From assembly GCA_928212115.1 (NCBI GenBank), contig CAKMRJ010004445.1:83415777-83479776 (forward strand): a stretch of DNA of 64,000 nt. The letters are read 5' to 3'. Under the pieces are notes generated by a model that saw only the letters and a program-made list of their open reading frames with translations, searched no databases and had not been told where the DNA came from. Shown piece by piece: positions 35,086-47,729 of this stretch (position 1 is the stretch's first letter; each line of letters begins with the position of its first letter). This DNA is from Lactuca virosa (taxonomy: Eukaryota > Streptophyta > Magnoliopsida > Asterales > Asteraceae). Position numbers and translations under genes: made by a program.

Positions 35086-37372
35086 TAGGATGGAGCATCT
35101 AATCATCATACACACTCAACCACGTGCGATCAATCACCTTAGCGTACCAAGGGGGGGTCAACCCAATAGCGCTATTATTGTCCATAACGTACCTCAAGAA
35201 TACGGGCATAGTCATGGAGATTAGACTAAAAATGGTAATGCACTACAAGTACATGTAGCGTAAACAAACAATAGTTATACAATTAATGACTCACGTATAA
35301 ATGTCCCAACAATGTCTCAATTGTGATAAAACAATAAAATGAAGTTGGAACATATTAGAACCACATGATACACCCCAAAAGTATTGAAAATTATAAAATA
35401 TGGGGTAGATTACTCACATTAGTCCCAAAACGAAATGCGTGTGTCGTACGATAGACGGTTCGGGTCAAAATGGCGTAGAACCTAATATAATTAACAGTTT
35501 TGGTTTAGGAACTGCTAAACGAGAATGGAGTATTAATACAAATAATTAGACACATATTCTTATATTAGATGAATTAACAATAATTCATTTTGATTAGAAT
35601 ATTAAGGTATTCATTTGTTAAATGAATTTTAAATTGAATTAATAACTTTGCATAATTAATTTATATTTTCAATTTAGGCCAGATTTTAATAATTTCTTAT
35701 TAAAATAATAACTTGCCCAATTATAATTATTTACAGATTTTAACAATTATTTATATGAAATAATCATTAAAATGCATTTTTACATGCTTAAATACTTAGG
35801 AAAATGGTTTTAAATAGTAAACAGTATTGAAAAATTATGAAATTATTAGGAAATCATTATTTCATACAATATTAATTACTGTAAAATTTTTATATTTTTC
35901 TGAACTATTTTAGTATTTATTTAATACTTTAATGATTAAACAACAACAAAATCCGGGAAACATAATAAATAATTCCCAAAAATTCTGTAAAATTAACCAT
36001 AGTTTTATAACATGATATAGAGCTCATTGTATAGGTTTCGGATATTTGTGACTATGGGAAGTATTTTTTATATATTTCATTATTAATTAATCAATAAATT
36101 CATAAATAATAGTAAACGATTAAGGAAATTCATTAAACTTTTTATTTATTATTAATATGTAATATATGAATTGGCTATAAGTTTTATAAGTTTTATCATT
36201 TGTAGACATTGTGTAATTAATTATTTAATTATCAATTTAAACCATTAAACAATCATTAAATCGGTAAAAATACGCAAACATTCTTACAAAAATCGGTAAA
36301 TTTTGTCATGGAGTCTTTATAATGTTAATAAGGTTCGAAAATATAATATCTAGTTTTTTGACATACAAAACTATGTTTTTGCTATTTATTTATCTTCAAC
36401 AAAATAAAATACAAAATAAACATAAAACAGTAATATAAATGCATGAAACTTCATAAATTATGTTTAATCAATATATGGGTCATCCCAGAATTTTCTCAGA
36501 ATTTATTGAATGCAAAAAAAGTATTTTATGTGAATTCTTGCCCTACTTTATTGCAATAATTATAGTAATTCAATAAAAATAAGTTATTTTCTGAAAATTG
36601 CAGAACTTCTTATTTTATTGATGGGATTCTGAGAAAAATCAGGTTTATGCATAAAATGTGTTTTAGATAGTTTGGTGGATTTAATTTGTTTCTTGTATGA
36701 ATTTGAAACTTTTAACAACATACCTTGATGAATGCTTCAAGAGGGATGAAGATTTGAGTATAATAGATTGTTCTTGGCTGGAATATGAGTATTTCTTGGA
36801 TGAATTTCGTGATTGAGAGTGAGAGAAAGAATAGAGAAGGTTTAAGTGGTGAAGAGAATAATGTGTTGGGAGAAAAAGGAAAGGAAAGTGGATGGGAGGT
36901 GTGAGTGGGAGACCATAAGAATAATCTTTTTGCTTTTGGTGGTCTTCATAATTTCCCACTAACACAAACATCTTTTACATAATTAATATAAGAGTTTTAT
37001 AAAATTTAATGTAAAGTTTATAAAAATAGAGTTTTATAAAATTTAATGTAAAGTTTATAAAAATGGAGTTTTATAAAAGATAGGTTATTATTTGATTATA
37101 ACAATCTACTTTGATTTGAAGTTTAATTATAGCATTCAAGTTTGATTCTTTTAATTTAATTAGAGCATTATACTTTGATTTGATTTTAATATGCTATCAT
37201 AATTTAATTTGATTATAGTTATAACGTTGTACTATACTATGTTGCTATTAACGTCAATTTATATCGTAGTGTATGGGTTTTGATCCTATTAGCGTCAAGT
37301 AATCTTGAGTAGGGTTTATTAAATTTCCAATTGGGTTGGGTTGACCCGAATCCATTTTAGGCGGATGTCACA
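34589..37372 (-). repeat. G3 5' LTR
   Basis: 2784 bp, paired with 26402-29180. The (TA)n tract is at 35029-35088. On the minus strand a CT-rich segment (about 36810-36910) may lie near the transcript start. No paired-dyad arrangement was seen here. Confidence 0.95.
35029..35088. repeat. (TA)n microsatellite in G3 LTR
   Basis: Same LTR position as 26842-26906, different length. Confidence 0.93.
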
Positions 37373-37377
37373 ATCAT

Positions 37378-38450
37378 GGGGTACAATTCACTGCTAAGAA
37401 AGTGTTTGATGTGGGGTTCTATTGGCCTACTATATTCAAGGATGCCGCTACTTACGTAAGGGAATGTGATGCTTGCCAAAGAACGGGTAATATATCGGCA
37501 AGGAATGAAATGCCCCAAAGGAATATTCAAGTTTGTGAAATATTTGATGTGTGGGTGTGGATTTCATGGGACCATTTCCTTCATCTAAAGGCAATAAGTA
37601 CATACTTGTGGCGGTGGATTACATGTCAAAGTGGGCAGAAGCGCAAGCATTACCAACCAATGATGCAAGGGTTGTGGTTAAATTCCTAAAAAGATTATTT
37701 TCTAGATTTGGAGTACCCAAGGCGTTAATTAGTGATAGGGGAACCCACTTTGCTAATGATCAACTTGCAAAAGCATTGCAAAAATATGGGTTACACCATA
37801 GATTTTCAACACCTTACCATCCACAAAAAAATGGGCAAACCGAAATTACAAATAGGGCACTCAAAAGAATATTGGAAAGATCGGTGGGGAGTAATAGAAA
37901 AGATTGGGCGGAAAAATTGGATGATGCACTTTGGGCTTTCCGGACCACATTCAAGACACCCATTGGAACCACACCCTATAGGCTAGTGTATGGTAAAAGT
38001 TGTCATTTACCCGTGGAACTTGAACACAAAGCCTATTGGGCTTTGAAACCATGCAATTTTGAGCCAAATGATTTACGTGAAAATCGACTTTTGCAAACGA
38101 ATACCTTGGAAGAATTGAGGAATGAGTCTTACACTAACTCGTTAATTTATAAAGACAAGACCAAAAGATGGCATGATGCAAGTTTGAAGGGTAATAAAGA
38201 GTTTGAGAAAGGCCAAAAAGTTCTCTTGTACAATTCAAGACTAAAGCTCTTTCCAGGAAAATTACGCACTCGTTGGACCGGACCTTTTACAATAAAGCAT
38301 GTCTTTCCATACGGGGTGATTGAGCTATGGAGTAAAGATGGGTCAAGCTTCAAAGTTAATGGGCATCGAGTTAAGAGATATGAAGAAGGAATGCCAAAGG
38401 ACAAAAGACTTGAAGAAGGGTTAGACTTGGAGGAAACCGCTGAAACGTAG
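37378..38450 (+). pseudogene. A1 integrase, right part
   Basis: The first part (37378-37560) completes the zinc domain (VGFYWPTIFKDA, CDACQRTGNIS). A frameshift near 37550 leads to a 299-residue frame from 37551. It has the DDE core (GVDFMGPFP, ISDRGTHF and the Glu in NGQTEITNRALK). Then come the Athila blocks DALWAFRTTFKTPIGTTPYRL and HLPVELEHKAYWA, and the C-terminal FPGKLRTRWTGPFTI and VNGHRVKRY. It ends at the natural stop. It would insert cDNA into the host genome, but this copy is split by G3 and shifted. Confidence 0.92.
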
Positions 38451-39352
38451 AGTGGGAAGGAGTCCAGCTAAAGACTCCTATAAAAGAAGTGCTTACGGGA
38501 GGCAACCCGTCACTAGAGTTTGCTTTCTTTTTACCTTTATTTTTTTTCGTTTTTGATTGCTTTTCTTAAGATTTGTCTATCTAAATCTTCTTATTTGTCT
38601 AAAATGATTGCTTGAGGACAAGCAAGGTCTGAGTGTGGGGTGTGGTGGATTTATTTTAATGAAAGTAAAATTTGTGAAAAAAATTTCAAACAGATTAAGC
38701 AACTCGCCGAGTTGGGTTACCTACTCGACGAGTTCATGCGAAAACTCTGAAAATTTAGAAAAATCGCGACCCTACTCGACGAGTCGGGACACCTACTCGA
38801 CGAGTAGGTCTATTTTCGGTAAAAAAATAATAATATTTACAATTCTGTAAAATTAGGGGTTTAACCCTAACTGGTAAACACTTTCTCATTCAGACAGCCG
38901 ACACCACAAACACCTCTACTCGACGAGCAAAGTACTTCTCAAGAAACCATCTCCAATTCCTTTGATTTCTTCCAATTTCTTCCAACAAGGTAACATTTTT
39001 CACTCATATTTATGATAAAGGTTCAATGTTTAGTGTTTTAATGACTTAATTTGTTGAAAAACCCCGATTTTAGGAAAGACATAACTTTTAGGGTGTCAAT
39101 TTTGATCAATTTAAAGTGTTTTTGTTTAAATATTTTGTGAATTGGTACTTAGATTATCAACTTAGACATACCCCTGAAACTAATTTGAAGATTGCATGAC
39201 AAGAATATTGCAAAATTAGAACAGGAACTCGAGCAGTTCGTCGGACTCGCCGAGTTTGTTCATGGACTCGACGAGTCCATGTGTTTATTGTCCAGATTTT
39301 TGATGTTTCTGTGTTTTCTGTGGTTTTTGTGCCTTGTGTTGTTTTGCAGAAA
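38451..39352 (+). other. A1 spacer between pol and the post-pol ORF, with dyad pairs
   Basis: Noncoding. A hairpin GCTTGAGGACAAGC (38610-38623) and GTGTGGGG (38633-38640) resemble the true 3' PPT at 61895-61925, with the same 9-nt spacing. Dyad pairs: 38702/38723, 38774/38795 and 39245/39266, each 21 bp apart. A single dyad is at 38918. Confidence 0.7.
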
Positions 39353-40705
39353 ATGTTTAACAGGAGGGGTCAAAGTTCAAGGGGTAGCCAAGGGGATTTC
39401 CCTTGGTTGAACTTCCCGCAAATTGAGTCAAAATCAACAATGGTCCGTTGGAAAAAGAAGCTGGAGGTATTAAAGAAGAAGGAAATTTATGTCCCAAATG
39501 AAATAAATTGGGAATGGATGGGCCAAGTTGGATTGGAGGAAGAATTGACCCCGTATTTGGTCAAGAATTATGTACACAAAGGGGTGACCATTACGTGTGA
39601 CGGGTGGAATCGGTTGTTCAGAATTCAGGAACCGGTATATCAGGAGCTATTTTGGTTGTTTTTCTTGACCATTACCTTCCGTGGGGGTAATGATTATTAC
39701 AATCCGGGGGTCATTAAATTTTGTCTTGGCGGGGAGTACCGCCAATGTAGTATGGCGGAGCTTGGATGGAGAATGGGAATATATGACCAATCCGTGGTCA
39801 TGACTGACGCTTTAGTGCATTTTTGGAACATTGCCATAAAGACTTTCCTGAAAGGACGACCGGTTCGGGTTGGTGAAACACAATCTCCAACAAAGTTTAC
39901 ATTCCATCTTCCGCTCAAGAGGGAAGCATTTGTTCACCTATCCACTGGTTGATTCATCGCCTTATCTCGAGCACCATCAATATGAGAAAAGACGATGACA
40001 AGGTTCCAAACCTTGACGTGTTCTATTTATGGAGCATTATTATGCCCAACACTTTTTGCAATTTGCCTTATTGTTTTGGAAGATATTTGGGGGATGGAGC
40101 AGTCACCGAAAGAAAGACCTCGAAAATAAATGGCGGGATGTTTGTGACCCGCTTGGCGAGATCATATGGTGTGATGGGAAGAGGATCCGAGAACAACTTC
40201 ACAATGGTGCCCATACCTCAATTTAGTATTATGATTTACCGGAGGGCAAGGATTGTTGAGGATTTTGGTGGTGGGGTTTTTCGCTATCCCACATGAGGAC
40301 GAGGTTGTAGCGCCCGAGGAACCGAGTAGACGGGTGAGGCCAAGACACGAGCGGGCACATGACGACCCACCGGTAATTCCAGTTGATGAAGAGATACCAA
40401 TGGATTGGTATAATGTGGAAATGAGGCAATATCAAGATGACTTAGGGAGGAGTTTGAATTACAACAACCGGTCATTTGTTCATTTGTTTAGTCATTTGAA
40501 CATACCACCCATGGATGAGCGCGAGTGTCCGTATGTTCGTAGTTGGGAAGAAAGGTTGAATGCACGAAGGAGCGGAGCTGGAGGAAGTGGAGTGGGAGAT
40601 GATGATGAAGGAGGAGATGAAGATTACATATATCCTGTTATTTCTTTTTGTTTGAGTGGTTTGAGACAATTTTTATTTTGTTATTGGTTTGCTTTTGTTG
40701 GTTGA
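39353..40705 (+). pseudogene. A1 post-pol ORF, ATHILA ORF-1 family
   Basis: The first frame starts at the ATG at 39353 (MFNRRGQSSRG) and runs to 39952. It includes KEIYVPNEINWEWM and the YQELFWLFFLTITFRG block. A frameshift near 39940 leads into 39949-40296 (IHRLISSTINMRKDDDKVPNLDVFYLW, LPYCFGRYLGD). A third frame (40253-40705) has an acidic and Arg-rich tail. The order and blocks fit the plant ATHILA ORF-1 family, whose role is unknown. Athila elements elsewhere carry an env-like gene here; I see no transmembrane or signal segment that would support env. Confidence 0.8.
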
Positions 40706-42117
40706 TGTTTTGAACTTGTAGTAATTAGGACTATGTAGGATTTTTAATTGTTTTCCCTTCCTTATCACTTGTGTTTGTTTTGGTCTTTTCAGTTTGAGGG
40801 TAAGGAATGCATACAAGAGTCTAGAGTTAAGGCTAACCAAGAGAAAAGTCGAGTCTAGGCGAGAGAAAAAACAAAGTTTTGAGTCTAATTGCGAGTCTGA
40901 TAATGAAAGGGGTTATTGAGAGCTTATTTACTGAAGAAAAATAAGGGAAAGTATCAATTTGGTATTACCCACACACCTCAGAAACGGACCTAGAGCAGAA
41001 ACAATTTGTGTCCATACAGCGATGGACTTGGCGAGTGCATATATGGGCTCGACGAGTCCAAGTGTAAAAACTCGACTTCTGCCAGCATTACGCTTCAACT
41101 CGGCGAGCCACTCTAGAAACTCGACGAGTTGATCGTTACTTTATCTTTCAAGCCGATGATTTGATGACAATTGATACGACAATTGGCTACATTTTTTAAG
41201 ATCATTTTCCAAGCATTTCTAAGAGTTTTTCCGTCTATATTTGGAGTTGTACCACACGAGATTTGACGCCCAAGGCATGGATGAGATGTTCCCATGTCCA
41301 AAGTCAACTGAAGATGGAGCTTTCAATGAAGAAGATCAACCTCACGACTACTATTCCAGGGGAGTTTGTTCCAATTCCTTCTTTTTATTTTATGTTCTTT
41401 ATCATGCATAACATGCAATGGGGACATTGCATGAAGTAAGTGTGCGGTAGGGGGTTTGTTATATGAGTTAAATTAGTAAACTAGAATCCTAATTTTAGGT
41501 TTAATTTTAAAAATTTTGCATTAAAATTGCTAGGATTAAATTAGAAAATTTTGGTAAAAAGCAATTAGGATTCCTTGCTGGTATTGTGTTTGATTATTTT
41601 ATGAGGACTCGAATGTTTAGTTGAGCCTATATACGATATAATGCATTTGCGACCCCCTTTATTCTAGTGAAATCATGGGACAAAAACACAATCTCGATTA
41701 GTTTGAGGGACGCAATATGTTTAGCATCGTGTACTTGAAATGTATCCAGGAAAGCTTAAGTAGTCATTGCACACTAAGACTAATGCCTTTAACCAATAAG
41801 GGTTGAAGTTGAGATCCCTTGATTAAGCATGTAGGATTTGATTGAAAAAAGTGAGATACATTTTAAAAAAAGAGAGAAATTACAAGAAAAAGTTGTAAGA
41901 ATTTTGGAGCTATCAAAGTATAAAGTATGAAGATCAAAATTCTCAAGAATCAAAAAGTTGAAGATACCAAAAATCAAACAAAGAAGGTGGTGAATTCAAA
42001 GAAATCAAAGAGATCAATTTATCAAATAAGTGAAGAATTCCAAAGAGCTCCATTGTGGTATCAAAAATTGTAATTCTTTCTAGATTATGTATGTTTATGT
42101 AGCTTGACCAAAAATAC
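40706..42117 (+). other. A1 3' noncoding region, part 1
   Basis: No ORF supported. Dyad pairs at 41026/41047 and 41098/41119, each 21 bp apart, with one or two mismatches in some members. G4 follows; its target duplication CTTTA is at 42118-42122. Confidence 0.7.
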
Positions 42118-42576
42118 CTTTATGTCACACCCCAAAACCGGAACGGCGGAAACGTTCTGGGGTGGAGGACGTCATGTTTAGTATCACAAGAGATGCATCA
42201 TAGTAAGCAAGTAATAAACAACCATTTCATTAGAAAGAAAGTGTTTACAAAGTATGTGATTCACATAATATAGAATACAAAGTAAATAACAAAACAAGAC
42301 TTGAGCTATACTGCTCGATCTTCTGAATTCCCAGAGCGCATACCTGTCTACTGGTCTCCTGAGAATACAAGTTATTTTGAAAGCGTAGATCAGCATTTAA
42401 GCTGGTGAGTTCATAAGATTTAAGTGATGTAAGCGAGTAGTAAGAAAGTTGTAGTAACTTGTAGTAAGTTCTGTTTAGAAAAGTTTTCCTGTTCCTCCAG
42501 AAAATACTATATTTCCTGCTTTGATGAAAGATAAATAAAAATGACTCAACAGTCCTTTCTATGAGTATTACATGGA

Positions 42577-43201
42577 TACAAGTTATATCAAACTCAGAGT
42601 AAACAAACAATCGGTTGTGTGTATCTGCCCTAAGCCCACAACCAAACAAGGAACTCGAAATGAGGCGGAAGACACACATCCCATTGTTTGTTAGATCCTC
42701 GTTGTATATAACCCTGGCGTATTCAGGGAGTTAACTGTAATAGTTCCTTTATATTTGATGAAAAGATCCTTTAAGAAAACCCTTATTTCTTATAGTAAAA
42801 ATGGTAACCACAGTAGTTCCTTCTATAATCACTTAGTTTATACTAGCTATATATTATCTAATATCAAATAGATAGTTAATTGTGTGAATCTTCCCTAAGC
42901 CCACAACCAAACAAGGAACAGGGAATGAGGCGGAAAACACACATCCAACTACCTATCGGATATTAATTATATATAACCCTGGTGTATAAACTAAGGTATT
43001 ATAGAATTCACAACCTAAGGTCTTTTAAGTTATACTGGTTTAATAAAATGGATTAAACCCTTTACTGGTAAGTTTGTAATTTTATATACCAAAAGTTCTT
43101 GTTTGAAAAGTATGTTTTGTACTAGAAAACAGTGCATTGAATTAGTGTCCAATGACCTGGCCCATACCTGGTACCCCTTATGATTACTTAGTGTATACGG
43201 A

Positions 43202-43263
<62 letters not shown>

Positions 43264-43407
43264 CTAAGATCGGATAGATAGTAGGCTGGGTGTATCTGCT
43301 CTAAGCCCATAACCAAACAAGGAACAGGAATTGAAGCGGAAAGCACACATCCTACTACCTGTCGGATCCGATTAATATATATCCCTGAATGCATACACTA
43401 AGGAATC
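42577..43407. repeat. Hairpin modules M1-M3 in G4 3' LTR
   Basis: M1 42577-42724, M2 42833-42996, M3 43182-43407. Each has a loop with AACCAAACAAGGAAC and GCGGAA, and long arms that pair with each other. For example CTTAGTTTATAC at 42834 pairs with GTATAAACTAAG near 42995. The arm sequence differs between modules. M3 contains an (AT)n tract at 43205-43262. Confidence 0.75.
43205..43262. repeat. (AT)n microsatellite in G4 3' LTR
   Basis: Same place in M9 of the other LTR (59409-59480). Confidence 0.93.
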
Positions 43408-45195
43408 ATAAAGTTAGCATTATAGGCCCCCTTATACTAAATGTACTAGACTCGACTGTTCTGTGTGTCGGTTGTAAAATGTAAGTTTTCCCTTGTTTAT
43501 AACTATCTTGACTCGAAAAATAGTTTGTATTAACTTTCAAGTGGAACTGTCACAATATGAAAGTATTTGGAAAAATATAAGTACATAGTTGTCTTTTGAA
43601 TTGACATCCTGACGTACTGATTACCTTAAAACATGTTTGTTTTATTAAGGTCATAATGTGAAGGCTAGTACCCATAATATACGCTCCCCCTCTCAAGAGA
43701 TTCTGGGAACCAAACGCGACTGCAGCAAACAATTGCTAGCCGTGAAAATTCACATTAAAGTTATATGATCCGGTATACCCAATATAACTATCACTAATTG
43801 CCTAGAACAATGAGTTAGTGATTCATTGGTATTATTAGATCCTGTAGTTGTCCCATGCTGCAGCACCTTATTATGTTCGTTCTGTTATAGTATCTTAGTA
43901 TCTTCTCGTTATAGTATCTTAGTATCCTCTAGTATCTAGCATCTTAGTATCTTCTAGTTATAGTATGAACTGAACCCCTAAACTATACCCCTTATAGTTT
44001 ACTAGTAATTTACTTGAACTGTTGTTGAAAAGACTCATTTTTCTACTAAGTTATGCTTGTCCTTTAAAAACGGAGTTTTGTCAAACTATAAAGCAACATA
44101 ACTTTAAAAGAGTTTTTGAAATGTTTTGACCACTTATAAATGACATAAGTAGTCTTTTCAAAATGTTTATAACAAACAATTACACAATTATTATTGTGTT
44201 TAACTTGTATTCCCCCCTTAAAAGCATTTTAAACAGTTTAAAAGATTGATTACGGGGTATGAACTCACCTTATGTGGGTGATTCAAACGAATATGCACGT
44301 AAGGATGAAAAGTTCCACAAATGAAGTCCTGAGACTTAACGAGTCCTAATGACATAGTGGCATATATTGACATAAATATAGTGTTTAGAAGAAACCAAAT
44401 GCAAGGAAACACCTTACGGGACTAGGAAACACTTTGAACAAGTGTTGGAATCACATGTGATTCACTAAAAGGGAGTGTATGGCCACTTGAGTGAGTGCGC
44501 AACCATGGGTGTGCGGCCAGGGAGTGTGCGTCCGCACACTCATGGTAAAGAGTGCACAAAAACATTTTCCAAGGGTTGGGAGGCTTGTAGGACTAATGCT
44601 CATCAAGTGTTGAAGCTAGAAAGGCACTTTGGAGGCCCTTAAGCACTAAACAAAGGGGTGTACGGCCACATGGAGTGTGTGCGGCCGCACACTCCTTGAT
44701 GAACATGGTTTGGACGTTTTCTAAGGATCATATCTAGTAAGTAACAAGCTTAGGGGATGATACTTACAATATGGAAGCCTTTAGGGGTGTTTTGAGGGTG
44801 TTTTGAGGGGTGTACGGCCACACCTGTGTGTGTGGCCGCACACACCATATGTTCTTGAGTTCTGGACATTTCTAAGGTGTTAAACTAGTGTTCTAAACAA
44901 GATTCAAGCATTGGGAAAGAGTACTTACGATCCGGAGGCTCGAGAAGGCTCAAAATCACCAAGAACAAGTGTATGTTCTTGGTGAAATGGTTGAAGATTT
45001 GAAGATCTAGACAAAACATGATTTCCAATGGATGAAGTCAAAGGATGTTACTAGATTAAGAAGATTAACAACAAACCACAGGAAGAACACTTACATTCTT
45101 GAAGATCTAGGCTGAAAATCAAATGATAGTTGAGAGAGAAATCGAGTTCGAGGCTTGGGAGGGTGAAAAGGGATGAATGAAGGCTAAGTCCCTCC

Positions 45196-45263
45196 TATAT
45201 ACACGAGAGTGTGCTGCCAGGAGAGAAGGGTGTGCGGCCGTACACCCAGTGTGCGGCCGTACA
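45196..45263 (-). promoter_or_regulatory. Dyad pair and TATA-like box in G4 3' LTR
   Basis: TATATA on the minus strand at 45196-45201. TGTGCGGCCGTACA occurs at 45231-45244 and again at 45250-45263, start to start 19 bp, upstream in the sense of the element. Confidence 0.65.
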
Positions 45264-45475
45264 CTCCTGATGTTGGAGTGTAAGGCTCGATTTTGGTGCT
45301 AGAAGTTTACGCGATCCATTCCTATGCTCAATGCTTGAATGTACGGAGTTTTGAACCTTTAAACGGACTCTAAACGAGGCTAAATGATAGCAGAACTGAG
45401 TCTGACACTCAGCGGAGTTGACTGGCTGAGCTTTACAAGATAAAAATTTAAAAATTTTCGGGTTGTCACATCATC

Positions 45476-47692
45476 TGTGACATCCCCAAAAATGTCGGCC
45501 AGAAAACACCGGTTTCATTTATGCTTTTTAAATATTTTCAGAGTAAATTCTTTTGATTTAAAAGAGTTGCGGAATTTGTTCCCAAAAACAAAACATGATA
45601 AAATAGATTTTTTTATCAAAACATTTCATAAAGAAATATAATTTCATTTCATAATAAAAAATCGGGATGTCATGTTTCGATACAGACCATAAAGCATAAT
45701 TGATAACATTACAAGTCATTCAACAAATATATACATATACAGACTTGTAAACAAAACAACTTGATGATTCATCCATCTTATGCCCTTGCGCCACTTCCTG
45801 TAATAGAAATAAAACTGAGTGGGTCAGGCTTGGGAGCCTGGTGAGCATATATGGTTTTCGACCCACAATAAATAATTATATTTAATTTCACCAACCAACA
45901 ATAACCCGATTACCCATTCCCATTATCCTCACTTTATGTCCCTAAAACAACAACTATTACAAGGGACCTAATCTAGGATTTTCATCGGGATGGACATTAC
46001 CACAAAGGGGCTTCCTTAGCAATAGATCTCCTAAAGGCAACCATGAGGGGGATAGAGTACACCGGTGAACACATCGTTCACAACACCTACAGGTTATGAG
46101 CCTGCTAGTGTTCCACTGGACTGTCTAGAATGAGTCCGTGGTCGTCATCCATACTCTGTTAGATGACTAGATCAACAACAACATCGAGGCCTCTCATCAT
46201 TTTATTTCATCACACACCAACTGTCTACCCATGTTCTACCCAACATATTAGTAGATACAATATATACATTTATATACAGCTTAAAACCTGTACAAAACAT
46301 CCATTCAACATCTAGTTCAAATAAACAAATAATGTATAAACACATAGCACGTATTTTATAAAGAATACTTCATATCTATGTGTTAGAAGAAAACGAATAT
46401 ACACTCACTTGATAAGACGATGATCGGACAGCACTATGACTTGTAGAAATAGTATTGTTCGGTAGATTTAGAAGATCTTCACAAAAACCGGGCTCCTCGT
46501 GGGCAGAGCTTCGGCTCGGGAACTGCACTTCTCGGGATCTTCGGGACTTCGGAACTTGCTTCGGGGCTCGGGAATAATACCGGGGCTTCGGGATATGATT
46601 GGCACACAAAACGATGCAAAACTTAGAGAGAAAGTAAGAAAAATGGCAAAAGAAATCGGCAGCCTCGCATGCCCTTTTATAGGGGGTGATCCTCGCATTA
46701 CGCTGGGCGTAATGCTCCGGTACATGGGGCGTACTCCGGATCAGACCTCCAGGTGGCAACGTCTCGGTGGTGAATCGTGGCTCGCTCTCGGACCGCATAA
46801 GACCGAGGTACGTTGGGCGTACTCAAGGCTACACGGGGCGTACCCTTCGGATCAGATCGATGACTCCTCGGCTTCGGGTATTATCCGAAATAAAAAATTT
46901 TATTTTAATTATTTAAAAACTTCCGAAATTCATATCTTCCTCATATCAACTCCATTTTCGACGTTCTTTATATCCACGCGTAGGTGAGACTACACTCTAC
47001 AACTTTCGTTTAGACTCCCTCGGCTAATTTTGACTTTTATTTTTATTATTTATTTTTAGCAGGCCGGGACAGGAAAACTTCGTTATAAAATCATAACTTC
47101 TTCATCCGACGACCGTTTTCGTCTGTCTTTTCATCGTTGCACTACTAATGACGAGATCTTCGATTCTCGTTTAGATTGTTTCGGCTAAAAACCGCTCGAT
47201 CTCAAATCGAGTATTTGGGCTGCATACTGCTAAGACGAAACTTAGAAAAATCATAACTTCCTCATACGAAGTCAGATTTGGGCATTCTTTTTATGCACGC
47301 TCTCGGTTTAACGAACTCTACAACTTTCGTTTAGATCGATAAGGCTAAATATCGCTCTAACGTAAATTTCACTTTTTACGTCATTGAGCGTTGCCGGTTC
47401 TGTCGCAAAACTTCGACAGGTCATAACTTCTTCGTTATAACTCGGATTTCGGCATTCTTTATATATTCGGAAACCTCGTTTCAACTACTACAACATTATC
47501 CATAGATATCGGCTTTATCTAATATTTCATTTTAACGCTTATTTTTATTCTTAATTAAATTAAGACACACAATTAAGCACATAACACATAATACTCAAAT
47601 AATACACTTCTATTATTTCAAAACGGGTTACAAAGGTTAACCTAGACTATTATATCAACATTAATGACAAGCCCAGAAACACAGGCGTTACA
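45476..47692 (-). repeat. G5 3' LTR
   Basis: 2217 bp, paired with 52600-54814. Dyad pairs at 46699/46721 (22 bp) and 46809/46830 (21 bp) lie upstream of a TATAAAAG (46674-46681, minus). Several CG in these dyads have decayed to CA or TG compared with the other LTR. Confidence 0.94.
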
Positions 47693-47707
47693 ATTCTCTC
47701 CACCTTA
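47693..47707 (-). other. G5 polypurine tract
   Basis: Minus strand TAAGGTGGAGAGAAT directly before the LTR start TGTAACGCC. Confidence 0.85.
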
Positions 47708-47711
47708 GAAT

Positions 47712-47729
47712 GATTCCGTCCCCGGAATC
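47712..47729. other. Stem-loop dyad beside the G5 PPT
   Basis: GATTCCG and CGGAATC arms, 4-nt loop. Both arms differ from the AATTTCG/CGAAATT arms in G1, G3 and G4, yet pairing is kept. Confidence 0.65.

Larger units (their letters stand above)
26402..37372 (-). mobile_element. G3: nearly intact chromodomain Gypsy element in the A1 integrase
   Basis: Minus-strand element with LTRs 26402-29180 (3') and 34589-37372 (5'), reading TGTGACATCC...GGTGTGACA. A tRNA-iMet PBS lies at 34574-34585 and a PPT at 29181-29192. The TSD is ATCAT. Gag-PR-RT-RNase H-INT-chromodomain is present with only one clear break, a frameshift near 31140. Domain content suggests the Tekay-like lineage. Confidence 0.97.
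42123..45470 (-). repeat. G4 3' LTR
   Basis: 3348 bp, paired with 58393-61670. It carries three hairpin modules (42577-43407), an (AT)n tract, and dyad clusters of the GTGTGCGGCCGCACAC type at about 44465-44540, 44660-44695, 44810-44850 and 45231-45263. The TATA-like sequence is at 45196-45201. Confidence 0.93.

Noticed and set aside
39353..40705. Envelope gene of a retrovirus-like element
   Set aside because: Conserved blocks fit the ATHILA ORF family and no signal or transmembrane segment is visible.
46499..46987. 162-residue plus-strand ORF and its copy at 53678-54181
   Set aside because: Antisense to G5 and within its LTRs; similarity only reflects LTR duplication.
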